Shown: positions 8,000-16,634 of the stretch, in pieces
How the letters are laid out: each line of letters starts with the position of its first letter
How positions within the stretch are numbered: position 1 is the stretch's first letter
DNA from: Phycisphaeraceae bacterium
Lineage (GTDB): Bacteria; Planctomycetota; Phycisphaerae; Phycisphaerales; UBA1924
DNA: 64,000 bases
Assembly: GCA_020639235.1 (NCBI GenBank)
Contig: JACKHC010000002.1
Span: 62,001-126,000 of the forward strand
Direction: 5' to 3'
The notes under the pieces: generated by a model
The model's database searches: none
What the model saw: the letters and a program-made list of their open reading frames with translations, nothing else
Told to the model about the DNA's origin: nothing
Position numbers and translations under genes: made by a program

Positions 8000-8512
8000 C
8001 TACGCCGCATCCAGCAGCCGATTAATCACCGCATTCACAAACGCGAACCGCGAGCCCTTGAAGGGACCCGCCGTCGCCTCCGCCGCCTGCATCCGCGCCA
8101 TCTCCAGCTGCGCTGCCACATCGCGCACGCCCGCCGGCGCGCGGTCGTGCCACATCTCCATGAGAATCTGCAAGTGCTCCAGCTCGTCCTTGTCGAGCCA
8201 CACGCACGAGCACGCCGGGCACCGATCGATGATCACGCCCGAGTCATTCGAATAGTTCACCACCCGCATCGCGCTCTCGCACGCCGGGCAGTGCAGCGCA
8301 CGGGCGCCGGAGTCCGCGGGCACGCCCGCCAGCGGCGTGAACGACGACAACGCCTCCACCGTCGCGGCGTCGAACCGCGCCTCGCGCACACTCACGATGT
8401 GCGACAGCTGATCGCCCGGCAAACACTCGCCGCCGCAGGTCGTGCAGGTGTGAACCGTCACGCCCTCATACGTCATGGGTGTCAATGGCTTGCCGTCAAC
8501 AGGACAGTTCAT
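8000..8512 (-). CDS. Protein with two TFIIB-type zinc ribbons
   Basis: A 170-residue soluble protein with two zf-TFIIB-like ribbons. The first is MNCPVDGKPL...HTCTTCGGECL and the second is LHCPACESAMRV...IDRCPACSCVWLDKDELEHL. The CxxC...CxxCxxxWLDxxEL pattern is typical of the family, whose biochemical role is unknown; zinc binding is expected. The C-terminal 50 residues form a helical tail. The start is ATG 8512, preceded by GGAGG eight bases upstream. It is transcribed divergently from the HMG-CoA lyase gene. Confidence 0.88.
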   Translation of the reverse strand: MNCPVDGKPLTPMTYEGVTVHTCTTCGGECLPGDQLSHIVSVREARFDAATVEALSSFTPLAGVPADSGARALHCPACESAMRVVNYSNDSGVIIDRCPACSCVWLDKDELEHLQILMEMWHDRAPAGVRDVAAQLEMARMQAAEATAGPFKGSRFAFVNAVINRLLDAA

Positions 8513-8615
8513 CGGTGGGACCTCCGGATTCAAGAGTGTGCGGCCCGCGTCCTCCCCGCGCATCCAACACGCCATCGGCTGAATCCCCGCGAGGTCGTGT
8601 TAGAATCACCGGGCG

Positions 8616-9548
8616 ATGAGCAAGCAAGTCCGTATCACCGATGTATCCCCCCGAGACGGCCTCCAGAACGAGCCGATCGTCATCCCCGCCGAGCGCAAGG
8701 TCCGATTGATCGAACTCCTTTCTCGGACCGGCGTCGATGAGATCGAGGTCACTTCCTTCGTCTCGCCCAAATGGGTCCCGCAACTGGCCGACGCCGAGGA
8801 AGTCGCCGAAGCGGTCGAGTCCGCGTACAGCGCCAACACCGTCTTCTCCGCCCTCGTCCCCAACGCGCGAGGTCTCGAGCGCGTCCTGCACATCAACGAG
8901 ACCGCCGGCTTCCCCCTCATCTCAAAGGTCTCCGTCTTCACCGCCGCCTCCGAGACCTTCTCCCAGCGCAACACCAACGCCACCATCGCCGAAACCATCG
9001 ATCGCTTCCGGCCCGTCGTCGAGTCCGCACGCGCGAGCAACCTCGATCTCCGCGGCTACATCTCATGCGCCATCGCGTGCCCATTCGAGGGACCCATCAA
9101 GCCGGAGAAAGTGGCCCAAGTCGCGTTCATTCTCTACGACATGGGAATCCACGAGATCGATCTGGGCGACACCATCGGCGTCGCGTACCCCGCCGACATC
9201 GCCGCACTTCTCAGCGCAGTGTTCATGAACTTCGATGAGGAGGACGCCGAGTACGCCAAGTTCACGCTGCACCTGCACGACACCTTCGGGCGCGCCGCCG
9301 ACTGCGTCCGCACCGCACTCGAAATGGGCGTCCGCTCCTTCGACGGCTCCGCCGCCGGGCTGGGCGGCTGCCCGTACGCATCCAAACCGGGAGCACCGGC
9401 CCCCGGCAACATCGCGACCGAACTGCTCGTGCGAACCATCCACGCCGCCGGCTACGAAACGAATGTCGATCTCGATGCCCTCGCCGCCGCGTCCGCCTAC
9501 GCCGCGAAGATCGTCGCCGACTCGCGCGCCACGGGAACCCACGCATGA
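8616..9548 (+). CDS. mvaB: Hydroxymethylglutaryl-CoA lyase
   Basis: Cleaves HMG-CoA to acetoacetate and acetyl-CoA, the last step of leucine breakdown. The 310-residue TIM-barrel protein has the family N-terminus ITDVSPRDGLQNEP and the HLHDTFGRA metal-binding His pair. It also has the active-site signature GLGGCPYA, here followed by a slightly longer loop (SKPGAPAPGN) before the conserved GN-(I/V)-ATE. The stop overlaps the start of the enoyl-CoA hydratase gene by four bases, so the two are co-translated. Confidence 0.93.
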   Translation: MSKQVRITDVSPRDGLQNEPIVIPAERKVRLIELLSRTGVDEIEVTSFVSPKWVPQLADAEEVAEAVESAYSANTVFSALVPNARGLERVLHINETAGFPLISKVSVFTAASETFSQRNTNATIAETIDRFRPVVESARASNLDLRGYISCAIACPFEGPIKPEKVAQVAFILYDMGIHEIDLGDTIGVAYPADIAALLSAVFMNFDEEDAEYAKFTLHLHDTFGRAADCVRTALEMGVRSFDGSAAGLGGCPYASKPGAPAPGNIATELLVRTIHAAGYETNVDLDALAAASAYAAKIVADSRATGTHA

Positions 9549-10288
9549 TCCGCGTCGAGCGCCGCAACCAGGTCGCCCACCTCATCCTCGACCGCCCCGA
9601 AAAGCGCAACGCCCTCACCGACGAAATGCTCACGTCGTTGATCGAGCACGCCTGCGCACTCGCGCAAGACGACGCCATCAACTGCATCCTCCTCCGCGGC
9701 GAGGGCGCCGTCTTCTGCGCCGGCTTCGACCTCATCGCCTGTCAGCACGACGACCAGCTCCTCGCCCGCCTCCTCACCGGATTGAGCAAGGCCATCCGCG
9801 CCATCCGGCGCGCCCCCCAGCCCGTCGTCGTCGCGGCCCACGGCGCCGCCATCGCCGGCGGCTGCGCACTCCTCGGCGCAGGCGACATCGTCATCACCGA
9901 TCAACGCGCCAAACTCGGCTACCCCGTCGTCTCGCTGGGAATCTCCCCCGCCGTCAGCGCCCCGTCGCTCGCGCACCTCACCGGCCTCGGCGCAGCACGC
10001 GAACTCCTCCTCAACCCGTCCGTGATCTCCGGCGCCCAGGCCACCACGCTCGGCCTCGCGCACATCTGCGCCGATATCCCCGAAGATGTCGCGCCCAAAG
10101 CGCAGAAAATCGCCGAGCAACTCGCATCCAAGCCGCCCCACGCGCTCCGCGCCACCAAGCGCTGGCTCAACGAGGTCGACGGCTCCACCGCCGAAGCACC
10201 CTTCGACGCCGCGCTCAACGCCTCGCTCGCTCTCGTCAACTCCGATGAAGAACGCCGCCTTCTTGCGCAAGTATGGAACCGAGCGTGA
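9545..10288 (+). CDS. Enoyl-CoA hydratase/isomerase family protein, probable methylglutaconyl-CoA hydratase
   Basis: Crotonase-fold protein of 247 residues. RPEKRNALTDEM, FCAGFDL and the oxyanion-hole region HGAAIAGGCALLGAGDIVI are all visible. The second glutamate expected in hydratases is not obvious in LSLGISPAVSAPSLA, so a different reaction is possible. Translational coupling to HMG-CoA lyase makes methylglutaconyl-CoA hydratase, the step before it in leucine catabolism, the best guess. Confidence 0.85.
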   Translation: MIRVERRNQVAHLILDRPEKRNALTDEMLTSLIEHACALAQDDAINCILLRGEGAVFCAGFDLIACQHDDQLLARLLTGLSKAIRAIRRAPQPVVVAAHGAAIAGGCALLGAGDIVITDQRAKLGYPVVSLGISPAVSAPSLAHLTGLGAARELLLNPSVISGAQATTLGLAHICADIPEDVAPKAQKIAEQLASKPPHALRATKRWLNEVDGSTAEAPFDAALNASLALVNSDEERRLLAQVWNRA

Positions 10289-10294
10289 TGCTCG

Positions 10295-10343
10295 CTCCCC
10301 CGCTGCCATGTGGGGGGGTCACTCGAAGTGTGACGAAGGGGGT
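10295..10343 (+). repeat. Family A palindromic repeat, copy 5
   Basis: A CTCCCCCG arm and a GGGGGGG arm are followed by an imperfect GTCACT/AGTGTGAC hairpin and a GAAGGGGGT tail. It fills the space between the convergent hydratase and serine hydrolase genes. Confidence 0.75.
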
Positions 10344-10346
10344 CTC

Positions 10347-11474
10347 TTACTCCTCCCCCCGCACCACCTCGATCATGGCCTCGCACACCTTCCCCACCGC
10401 CTCAGCACCCCGCCCCGTGTTCGACTGCGCCACGATCGCAACGCCATCACCGGGCTGCAGAATCACCCGCGTGTAGAAAGTCCCCGCGCTCCCGTCGTGC
10501 GTGCTGATCGCGCGACCGTCACGCATAACTTCGCCCCACCCCGCCGCGTAATCACCGTCCGGCTCGTGCAGCGACTTGATCGTCTCGCTCCTGAGCAGCC
10601 CGTCCTCCCCCATCAATCCCAATAGATGCATCCGCGCGAACCTCGCCAGGTCCGCACTCGAGCAGTGCACATCACCCGCCGGCGCGATCGCCGGGGGCAA
10701 CTTGTATGAGTCCTTCAAAGACTGCGGCCGGTCCCCGAACCGTGCATCCGCATAATGCCCACGCGGCGCACCAGGATGCTCCTCTGTCGCCGGCCATCCG
10801 AACCCCGCCGTCCGCATCTCCAGCGGCCCGAACAACCGCTCCCGCATCAGATCCTCCCACGATGCATCGAGCGCGCGCTCAACAATCGCCGCCGCCACGC
10901 CGTACCCGCCATTCGAGTACTCGAACGCCCCCACCTCGCCCGCCGGCTCGATCGAGAGCACACGCTCCACGAACGCCGCCCGCTGCGCCCGCGCGTCGCC
11001 CTCCAGCCCGTGCATCAGCGCGTTCTCCGCGGCCGCGCCCTTCGTGAATGACGCCATCCCCGACAGGTGCCGCAACAACTGCGCGATCGTCACGCCCTTG
11101 TACTTCTCGTGCATCTCCCCCGCGATGTCCGGCAACGCCTCGCTCAGCGTCATGTCCCAACGCAGCTTCCCCTCCTCCACCGCTATCCCCACAAGCGTCG
11201 CCGTCATCGCTTTGGTGCACGAACCGATGTGGAACGGCTCATCGATGCCAACCTCGGAGTCGCCCCGCGCCACACGCACGCCCGCAGCATCCGCGAAGAT
11301 CACACCCGTCTCATCCGCGGCCGCAGCCGATAACGCCGGCACCTTGGTCGCTTCGAGCGCCGCGACAATCGACTCCGGAATCGTGTCGAACCGCGCATCA
11401 TCGCCCACCGCGCGCACACCCACCGCCGAGAACGCCAGCACCACCGAACCCACAATCATCCCGACTCGACGCAT
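10347..11474 (-). CDS. Secreted serine hydrolase of the class C beta-lactamase family
   Basis: Periplasmic or secreted penicillin-binding-protein-like serine hydrolase, 375 residues. A signal peptide (MRRVGMIVGSVVLAFSAVGVRAVG) precedes the catalytic domain. The nucleophile motif S-x-x-K is GSCTKAMTA, the Tyr-x-Asn motif is EYSNGGYG, and the third motif is THDGSAGT in place of KTG. Such proteins are usually esterases or peptidases rather than beta-lactamases. The start ATG 11474 shares one base with the upstream stop, so it follows the unknown secreted gene in one operon. Confidence 0.88.
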   Translation of the reverse strand: MRRVGMIVGSVVLAFSAVGVRAVGDDARFDTIPESIVAALEATKVPALSAAAADETGVIFADAAGVRVARGDSEVGIDEPFHIGSCTKAMTATLVGIAVEEGKLRWDMTLSEALPDIAGEMHEKYKGVTIAQLLRHLSGMASFTKGAAAENALMHGLEGDARAQRAAFVERVLSIEPAGEVGAFEYSNGGYGVAAAIVERALDASWEDLMRERLFGPLEMRTAGFGWPATEEHPGAPRGHYADARFGDRPQSLKDSYKLPPAIAPAGDVHCSSADLARFARMHLLGLMGEDGLLRSETIKSLHEPDGDYAAGWGEVMRDGRAISTHDGSAGTFYTRVILQPGDGVAIVAQSNTGRGAEAVGKVCEAMIEVVRGEE

Positions 11475-12427
11475 CACTTGTCCTCGCCCTTCTCAACCGG
11501 AATCCGCGTCATCTTGCTCTCGATCGTCTGCGACTGGCGGATCGGCACGCCCGCCTGCGACCCCTTGAACACCTGCTCCGCGTCCGCGCGAATCGAGACC
11601 AGCCGCCGCTCCTTCGCATCCCACACCGCCGTCCCCGTCGTCTTCCACACCTCCAGCTCCATCCCGCCGCCCATCGAGCCCGACTCCACCGTCGTCTCAT
11701 CCCTCATGGAGAGCGTCGCCTCGCCCCCCGAGACGCGCTCCAGCTTCTTCGTCGAGGTCCGCTTCAGCACCACGCCCCGCTGCTTCTCGCTCCCCTCCGA
11801 GGTCCACGCCTCCCCCACCCGCGCCTCGCCCGGCTCGCCCCGCAGCGCGAACACCGGCGTCACCGTCGAGATGATCGACTCCTCCGTGATCAGCGACTTC
11901 CCGCCCTCAGGAATCAGCCCCGCCAGCCCGCGCACCTCCTTCACCTCCATCCGCGCATCGAGCACAACCGTCATCACACCCTCCACGATCGGCCGGAGCG
12001 ACATCGCAAGCAGGTTCCCCTCCTCATCCTCGCGCGACTCATCAGAGTCGAACTCCATCCCCCCCACCGCCGCACCGCTCCCCGTCACCGACACGCGCAG
12101 CCGCGCGTACCGCATCTCCACCTCGGCACCCGCGTCCGTCACCGCAACCACACGAAACACAAACTCCGCGTCCGACTCATTCACGCTCTCCATCGCCACG
12201 CCCGCCGGCGTCGTGACCCGCTGACGCACCACCGACTCGGCTCGATACGCGAACTCGTCATCAACCCGAAGCAGCGCCGTCAGCGGCACCGATTTCACTT
12301 CCTCCGCCGGCGCTTCCGCCACCGGCTCCTCACGCGGCACAAACTTCGGATCGTCCATCTGCGCACCGGCGCGCACCGACAACCCGCCCAGCATCACCAT
12401 CGCGCCGGCCAACATCATCCGCTTCAT
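11474..12427 (-). CDS. Secreted protein of unknown function
   Basis: A 317-residue protein with a clear signal peptide (MKRMMLAGAMVMLGGLSVRAGAQ). It is followed by an acidic Pro/Glu-rich linker and then a mostly beta-strand domain rich in V/E/R alternations. No catalytic motif is recognised; its general look recalls the DUF6263-type secreted proteins of planctomycetes, but this is uncertain. The start is supported by GGAGG seven bases upstream. It lies 16 bases downstream of sucC and is coupled to the serine hydrolase. Confidence 0.75.
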   Translation of the reverse strand: MKRMMLAGAMVMLGGLSVRAGAQMDDPKFVPREEPVAEAPAEEVKSVPLTALLRVDDEFAYRAESVVRQRVTTPAGVAMESVNESDAEFVFRVVAVTDAGAEVEMRYARLRVSVTGSGAAVGGMEFDSDESREDEEGNLLAMSLRPIVEGVMTVVLDARMEVKEVRGLAGLIPEGGKSLITEESIISTVTPVFALRGEPGEARVGEAWTSEGSEKQRGVVLKRTSTKKLERVSGGEATLSMRDETTVESGSMGGGMELEVWKTTGTAVWDAKERRLVSIRADAEQVFKGSQAGVPIRQSQTIESKMTRIPVEKGEDK

Positions 12428-12443
12428 CGCGAGCCCTCCGTCC

Positions 12444-13652
12444 TTACCCCACCGCCGCCACGACCTTCCGCGCGGCATCACCCAGATCGGTCGCCGACTG
12501 CATCGTAGGCATCTCCGACTTCGCCCCCTCCAGGATCTTCCGCCCCGCCTCCACATTCGTGCCCTCGAGCCGCACCACCAGCGGCACCTTGAACCCCACC
12601 TCCCGCGCCGCGTTCACCACCGCCTGCGCGATCACATCGCAGCGCATGATCCCGCCGAAGATATTCACCAGCACGCCCTTCACACTCTTGTCCGACAGAA
12701 TGATCCGGAACCCTTCCGTCACCGCCTCCTCCGATGCGCCGCCGCCCACATCCAGAAAGTTCGCCGGCTCGCCCCCCTCGTGCTTGATGATGTCCATCGT
12801 CGCCATCGCCAGCCCCGCCCCGTTCACCAGGCAACCGATCTCGCCCGACAACTGGATGTACGACAACTCGTACTCCTTCGCCCGCAGCTCATTCGCGTTC
12901 TCCTCCGACGGATCAAACAGCGACTGCACGTCCTTGTGACGGAACAGCGCGTTGTCATCGAAGTTGAACTTCGCATCGATCGCCAGAACCTGCCCGTCCG
13001 GGTGCTCCTTCGTGGGCTTGGTCACGATCAGCGGATTGATCTCCGCCAGCGAGCAGTCCTTCTCCTCGTACACCTTCGCCAGCGCCATCATCGTCTTGGC
13101 GGCCTGATTGACCTGCTTCCCCTTGAACCCCAGATCGAACGCCAACCGCCGCGCCTGATGACCCTGCAGCCCCAGCAACGGATGGATCGGCTCCTTGAGA
13201 ATCGCGTCCGGGTTCTTGTGCGCGACCTCCTCGATCTCAACGCCGCCCTCGCTCGACGCGATCAGAATGTTCCGCCGCGTCGCCCGGTCGGTCGTGATCG
13301 CCAGGTAATACTCCTTGGCGATATCCACCCCCGCCGCGATCAAGAGCTTCTGCACCGCGATCCCCTCGGCCCCCGTCTGCACCGAAACCATCCGGTTGCT
13401 CAGCATGAACCGCGCCGCGTCCTCCGCCTCCTTCGCGGACTTCACGAGTTTCACGAACCCCGCCTTGCCGCGCCCGCCCGCGTGCACCTGCGCCTTGACG
13501 ACCGCCAGCCCGCCCTCACCGAGCCCCGCCTCCGTCACGACCTTCTTGTACGCGCTCGCCGCAGCTCCCGCATCGGTAATCACCTCCGCCGAGGGAACCG
13601 CCACGCCCGCGTCCGCCAGAATCTGCCGCGCCTGATACTCGTGAACCTTCAT
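12444..13652 (-). CDS. sucC: Succinyl-CoA synthetase beta subunit (ATP-grasp)
   Basis: Citric-acid-cycle enzyme subunit that couples succinyl-CoA cleavage to nucleotide triphosphate formation. It has 402 residues, a little over the usual 390. The N-terminus MKVHEYQARQIL, the ATP-grasp loop VHAGGRGKAGFVK, NGAGLAMATMDII, FLDVGGGA and NIFGGIMRCDVIA are textbook. The alpha subunit gene sucD, normally the next gene, is absent; an unrelated secreted-protein gene follows instead. The start ATG 13652 has a weak upstream signal. Confidence 0.95.
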   Translation of the reverse strand: MKVHEYQARQILADAGVAVPSAEVITDAGAAASAYKKVVTEAGLGEGGLAVVKAQVHAGGRGKAGFVKLVKSAKEAEDAARFMLSNRMVSVQTGAEGIAVQKLLIAAGVDIAKEYYLAITTDRATRRNILIASSEGGVEIEEVAHKNPDAILKEPIHPLLGLQGHQARRLAFDLGFKGKQVNQAAKTMMALAKVYEEKDCSLAEINPLIVTKPTKEHPDGQVLAIDAKFNFDDNALFRHKDVQSLFDPSEENANELRAKEYELSYIQLSGEIGCLVNGAGLAMATMDIIKHEGGEPANFLDVGGGASEEAVTEGFRIILSDKSVKGVLVNIFGGIMRCDVIAQAVVNAAREVGFKVPLVVRLEGTNVEAGRKILEGAKSEMPTMQSATDLGDAARKVVAAVG

Positions 13653-13737
13653 GAAGTCTTGCTCCCGTCCGTGGTGGTCATTTGCAGAGCCAGCATGATA
13701 CGGAATCGATCTTTGGAAAGGGTCAGCGTCATCGCTC

Positions 13738-13789
13738 CCTCCCCCGCTGCCAGCGGGGGAGGTGTCGTGCGTAGCACGACGGAGGGGGT
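13738..13789 (+). repeat. Family A palindromic repeat, copy 6
   Basis: CCTCCCCCGCTG (13738-13749) pairs with CAGCGGGGGAGG (13751-13762). GTCGTGC (13764-13770) pairs with GCACGAC (13774-13780), followed by a GGAGGGGGT tail. This is the cleanest copy and can serve as the reference. Confidence 0.85.
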
Positions 13790-13800
13790 CTTCAACGAAC

Positions 13801-13819
13801 CCCCGGCGCGAGCCGGGGG
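13801..13819 (+). repeat. Family D short hairpin, copy 1
   Basis: CCCCGGC (13801-13807) pairs with GCCGGGG (13812-13818) around a 4-base loop. Related hairpins occur at 43500 and 50125. Confidence 0.55.
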
Positions 13820-13849
13820 CATTCTTCGATCACCCCTTACCATCCACAC

Positions 13850-15109
13850 ATGACCTCATGGCTCGACTGGGTCTGGCTCACCATCGCCGCCGTCGCCGCG
13901 CTGCTCGGCCTCGTCCTCCTCATCCGCGCCCTCTTCCTCGACCGAGCCAAAGGCCGCAAACGCTGCCCCAAGTGCTGGTACGACATGAGCGAACAGGCCG
14001 CGCGCAAAGAACTCCGCTGCCCCGAGTGCGGCCGAATCGCCAAATCCCCCAAACGACTCACCAAAACCCGCCGCCACCGCAAACAAGCCGCCCTCGCGCT
14101 GCTGCTGCTGCTCGTCGGTTTGTCGAGTTTTCACTGGATGCGCGTGCGCAGCGATGTTCGGCTGTTCGGATGGCAAATGGCGATCCCCTATTCAATCAAT
14201 GTCTGGATCGCGCCGGTTGATCCCGAACCATTCAGACTCGGCGATCTCTGGGCAATGGACGATTGGTCCAAACTCGAATGGGACTTGAACAGCGGCGTAA
14301 TCCTTCGTGACGAAGAACATCCCACACTCGTCAAGATCTATTACTGGCGCCAGGACCGGGCCATCAAGAAACGCGGCATGCTGGGCGTCGATCCACAGGA
14401 CACCGAACTCGTCCGACGCATGTACGAGGATCGCATCGAGCCGATATCCGGAACGATGACCGTCCAGCAGGCTTTCGACACCCTCTCGGAACGCTTGCGC
14501 GCATCGATCAATGTCGACTGGGAGTACCTGTTGAATGAGTGGCACATCGTTCCGCAAACGGTCATCACACTGCCGGACATCGGTGACACACGTATCAGCC
14601 CCGATCACATGATGGACGAACTCATCGCGTACACGACCTCCGACCCAAACCGAAACTGGCTCGACGGTTCTCGTTGGGATGTGGCTGATGGGAGAGTCGT
14701 GCTGCGGGGCTGGAATCAGGAACCACAGACAATGCGGGTCATCAGGTACTCCGTAGAGACGCTGGTACGGTACGAAATCTGGAGCGCCGATGAACAACTC
14801 AGGAGGCGGAATCGTGTGCAAACCCCTGAGTTTCAGGGCCTGATCGACTGGGGTGATGAAGTCACATGGGAAGAAGTCTTTGCTGGGTACCTTCGACAGT
14901 TCATCGATAACTACGGGTGGCAGGAGAACGGCGGCTCGCGCGGCGAGATCGCCAACTACAGCGTGCGCAACCTCTTAATCCTCACCACACCCCGCAACCA
15001 CTACGAGATCAGGCAACTCCTCGACGAACTCGAACGCCGAATCCCCCGCGACAGCAAGGGCACCTTCGTGCTGCCCACAGACCCCCGCCGCGTAAGAGCC
15101 GATCAATGA
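13850..15109 (+). CDS. Membrane-anchored zinc-ribbon protein with a secretin-N-like region
   Basis: A 419-residue protein. A transmembrane helix at residues 6-28 is followed by a ribbon CPKCWYDM...LRCPECGR (about residues 42-64) and a second helix (about residues 80-98), so the ribbon should be cytoplasmic and the large C-terminal part outside. That part contains MTVQQAFDTLSERLRASINVDW and, at the end, NLLILTTPRNHYEIRQLLDELERRIP. Together these resemble the short-domain and N-domain repeats of secretins. No pore domain is present. Function unknown; the ribbon type recurs elsewhere in the window. Confidence 0.75.
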   Translation: MTSWLDWVWLTIAAVAALLGLVLLIRALFLDRAKGRKRCPKCWYDMSEQAARKELRCPECGRIAKSPKRLTKTRRHRKQAALALLLLLVGLSSFHWMRVRSDVRLFGWQMAIPYSINVWIAPVDPEPFRLGDLWAMDDWSKLEWDLNSGVILRDEEHPTLVKIYYWRQDRAIKKRGMLGVDPQDTELVRRMYEDRIEPISGTMTVQQAFDTLSERLRASINVDWEYLLNEWHIVPQTVITLPDIGDTRISPDHMMDELIAYTTSDPNRNWLDGSRWDVADGRVVLRGWNQEPQTMRVIRYSVETLVRYEIWSADEQLRRRNRVQTPEFQGLIDWGDEVTWEEVFAGYLRQFIDNYGWQENGGSRGEIANYSVRNLLILTTPRNHYEIRQLLDELERRIPRDSKGTFVLPTDPRRVRADQ

Positions 15110-15113
15110 TGCT

Positions 15114-15138
15114 CCCTCCCCCGCTGCGATGGGGAGGG
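15114..15138 (+). repeat. Family A palindromic repeat, partial copy 7
   Basis: Only the first hairpin remains: CCCTCCCC (15114-15121) with GGGGAGGG (15131-15138). Confidence 0.6.
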
Positions 15139-15189
15139 CGGCGGACGATGTGCCGCATACAATGCATGTCACAGAGCAGGTCTTCTCTC

Positions 15190-15223
15190 GGGTGCCATGG
15201 CTCATCCCGAAGGGTGAGCCATG
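15190..15223 (+). repeat. Family B palindromic repeat, copy 2
   Basis: GGGTGC precedes CATGGCTCA (15196-15204), which pairs with TGAGCCATG (15215-15223). It differs from the 7963 copy mainly in the loop. Confidence 0.75.
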
Positions 15224-15241
15224 TCGATCGCACCCAACCCT

Positions 15242-15282
15242 ACATGGCTCGCTCGGCTGCACCGAGCCGAACCATGGCACCC
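15242..15282 (-). repeat. Family B palindromic repeat, copy 3 (reverse)
   Basis: Read on the - strand it opens with GGTGCCATGGTTCGGCTCGG and closes with CCGAGCGAGCCATGT. It is a more diverged copy lying head-to-head with copy 2. Confidence 0.6.
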
Positions 15283-15302
15283 AACCCATCCTCGAACTCC
15301 TC

Positions 15303-15337
15303 TTCCCTCTGTGCTCTCTGTGTGCTCTTGTGGTGAA
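15303..15337 (-). repeat. Family E CACAGAG-rich repeat, copy 1
   Basis: On the - strand it reads TTCACCACAAGAGCACACAG and continues with AGAGCACAGAGG. Similar CACAGAG/CAAAG-rich tracts lie at 41222, 44694 and 61443. Confidence 0.6.
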
Positions 15338-15369
15338 TCCTCTTCCTCACCAACGAGGTACACCAACAC

Positions 15370-16404
15370 ATGAGACGCCTCGCATCCATAGCCGCCATCC
15401 TCTCCATAATCACCCCCGCGCTGGGCGATCAAGCCCAGCGTACTGCCGTCCTCTTCGCCACCCGCGGCGACGAGCGCATCACCGCGCTCGACGCGAATAC
15501 ACTCGAACCCCTCTGGAACCACGCGCTCGGCGTCGGCGCCCACGAACTCGTCGTCTCGCCCGACGGCACGAGAATCGCCGGCAGCGCCTACGGCGGCCCC
15601 GGCACCAACCACCAGCCGCCCGACAACCGAATCGCGATCTTCCACCTCAACAAGCCCGACTCCCCCCCCACCATCATCGACCTCGGCGAACACATCCGAC
15701 CCAACGACATGTGCTTCATGCCGGACTCACGCGAACTCCTCGTTACCTCCGAAGTCAAACAGGCGCTGCTCCGCATCGACACCGACACCGGCGAGATCAC
15801 ATCCACCATCGAACTCGCCCACAACGCCGGCCACATGCTCGCGGCACACCCCGCCACCGACCGCGTCTACATCTCGCATGTCCGCCAGGGCATCGTCTCC
15901 GTCGTCGATCTGCTCCTCGACGCCGCCGTCGCCGAGATCAAAGTCGAGCCCGGCGCCGAGGGCATCGCCATCTCGCCCGACGGCTCCCGCGTCTGGTGCG
16001 CCAACAACCGATCCAACTCCATCTCCATCATCAGCGCCGAAACCGACACCGTGATGCAGACCCTCAAGTGCGAGGGCTTCCCCTTCCGCGTCCGCTTCAC
16101 GCCCGACGGCAAGCATGTCATCGTCGCCCTCCCCGAGGCCAACGCGCTGGCGATCTTCGACGCGAAGTCCAACGATCTCCTCCGCACCGCGTCGCTCGCG
16201 GAACTCGGACATCGGGCGCTGCCCACCTCCATCGCCGTCTCGCCCGACTCGAGCACCGCGTACGCCGTGTGCAACGATCCGCCGATCATCGTCGCCGTCG
16301 AGATCGCGTCCGGGAACATCACGGCGCGCCACTTCCCGATCGGCACGACTCCCGACGGTCTGTGCGCCGCCGAGATCGCCGAAATCGATCCAGACTCGGA
16401 GTGA
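15370..16404 (+). CDS. Secreted beta-propeller (YVTN-type) protein
   Basis: A 344-residue exported protein with a signal peptide (MRRLASIAAILSIITPALG). It is followed by repeated blades with the signature SPDGxRVxxxN and a beta-strand pair: VVSPDGTRIAGSAYG, FMPDSRELLVTS, AISPDGSRVWCANNRSNSISII, FTPDGKHVIVALPEANALAIFD and AVSPDSSTAYAV. This is the YVTN/lactonase-like seven-bladed propeller, usually a scaffold for protein or ligand binding; no enzymatic residue can be assigned. It is the last gene on the C-rich side of the composition switch. Confidence 0.85.
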   Translation: MRRLASIAAILSIITPALGDQAQRTAVLFATRGDERITALDANTLEPLWNHALGVGAHELVVSPDGTRIAGSAYGGPGTNHQPPDNRIAIFHLNKPDSPPTIIDLGEHIRPNDMCFMPDSRELLVTSEVKQALLRIDTDTGEITSTIELAHNAGHMLAAHPATDRVYISHVRQGIVSVVDLLLDAAVAEIKVEPGAEGIAISPDGSRVWCANNRSNSISIISAETDTVMQTLKCEGFPFRVRFTPDGKHVIVALPEANALAIFDAKSNDLLRTASLAELGHRALPTSIAVSPDSSTAYAVCNDPPIIVAVEIASGNITARHFPIGTTPDGLCAAEIAEIDPDSE

Positions 16405-16543
16405 ACAACGGTGCGCGCACACCGAGACCCGCTCCGCAACACCGCGCCGCGTGCGCTCAGAATCGCAAACGTGCGCACCACGACCGATAGTGCGCGCTGA
16501 ATCTCGTTGAAGTCCGATGCACAAAGAGCGCATTTCAGCGCAT

Positions 16544-16583
16544 TTCGCGTCAGAACGGCGCAGGTTCGCGTCATTTCGCGACA
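16544..16583 (+). repeat. Cluster of TTCGCG(T/A)CA direct repeats
   Basis: TTCGCGTCA occurs at 16544-16552 and 16565-16573, and TTCGCGACA at 16575-16583. They are preceded by the tandem decamers GCGCATTTCA and GCGCATTTCG at 16528-16547. The arrangement is iteron-like. Confidence 0.55.
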
Positions 16584-16612
16584 TCACTCGCCGCGTTCGT
16601 GCGCGCAGTCGT

Positions 16613-16621
16613 TGTGGATAA
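16613..16621 (-). promoter_or_regulatory. Perfect DnaA box
   Basis: TGTGGATAA on the + strand is the exact complement of the consensus TTATCCACA. A one-mismatch version (TTGTCCACA, 17118-17126) lies inside the downstream mutT gene and may be fortuitous. Confidence 0.7.
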
Positions 16622-16634
16622 CGCAAAAAGAAAA

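Noticed and set aside
10347..11474. Antibiotic-resistance beta-lactamase (AmpC)
   Set aside because: The third motif is HDG rather than KTG and the sequence is typical of the broad serine hydrolase family, so a resistance role is not supported.
13850..15109. Missing secretin of the secretion locus
   Set aside because: Only N-domain-like segments are visible; there is no secretin pore domain, and the protein carries a cytoplasmic zinc ribbon.
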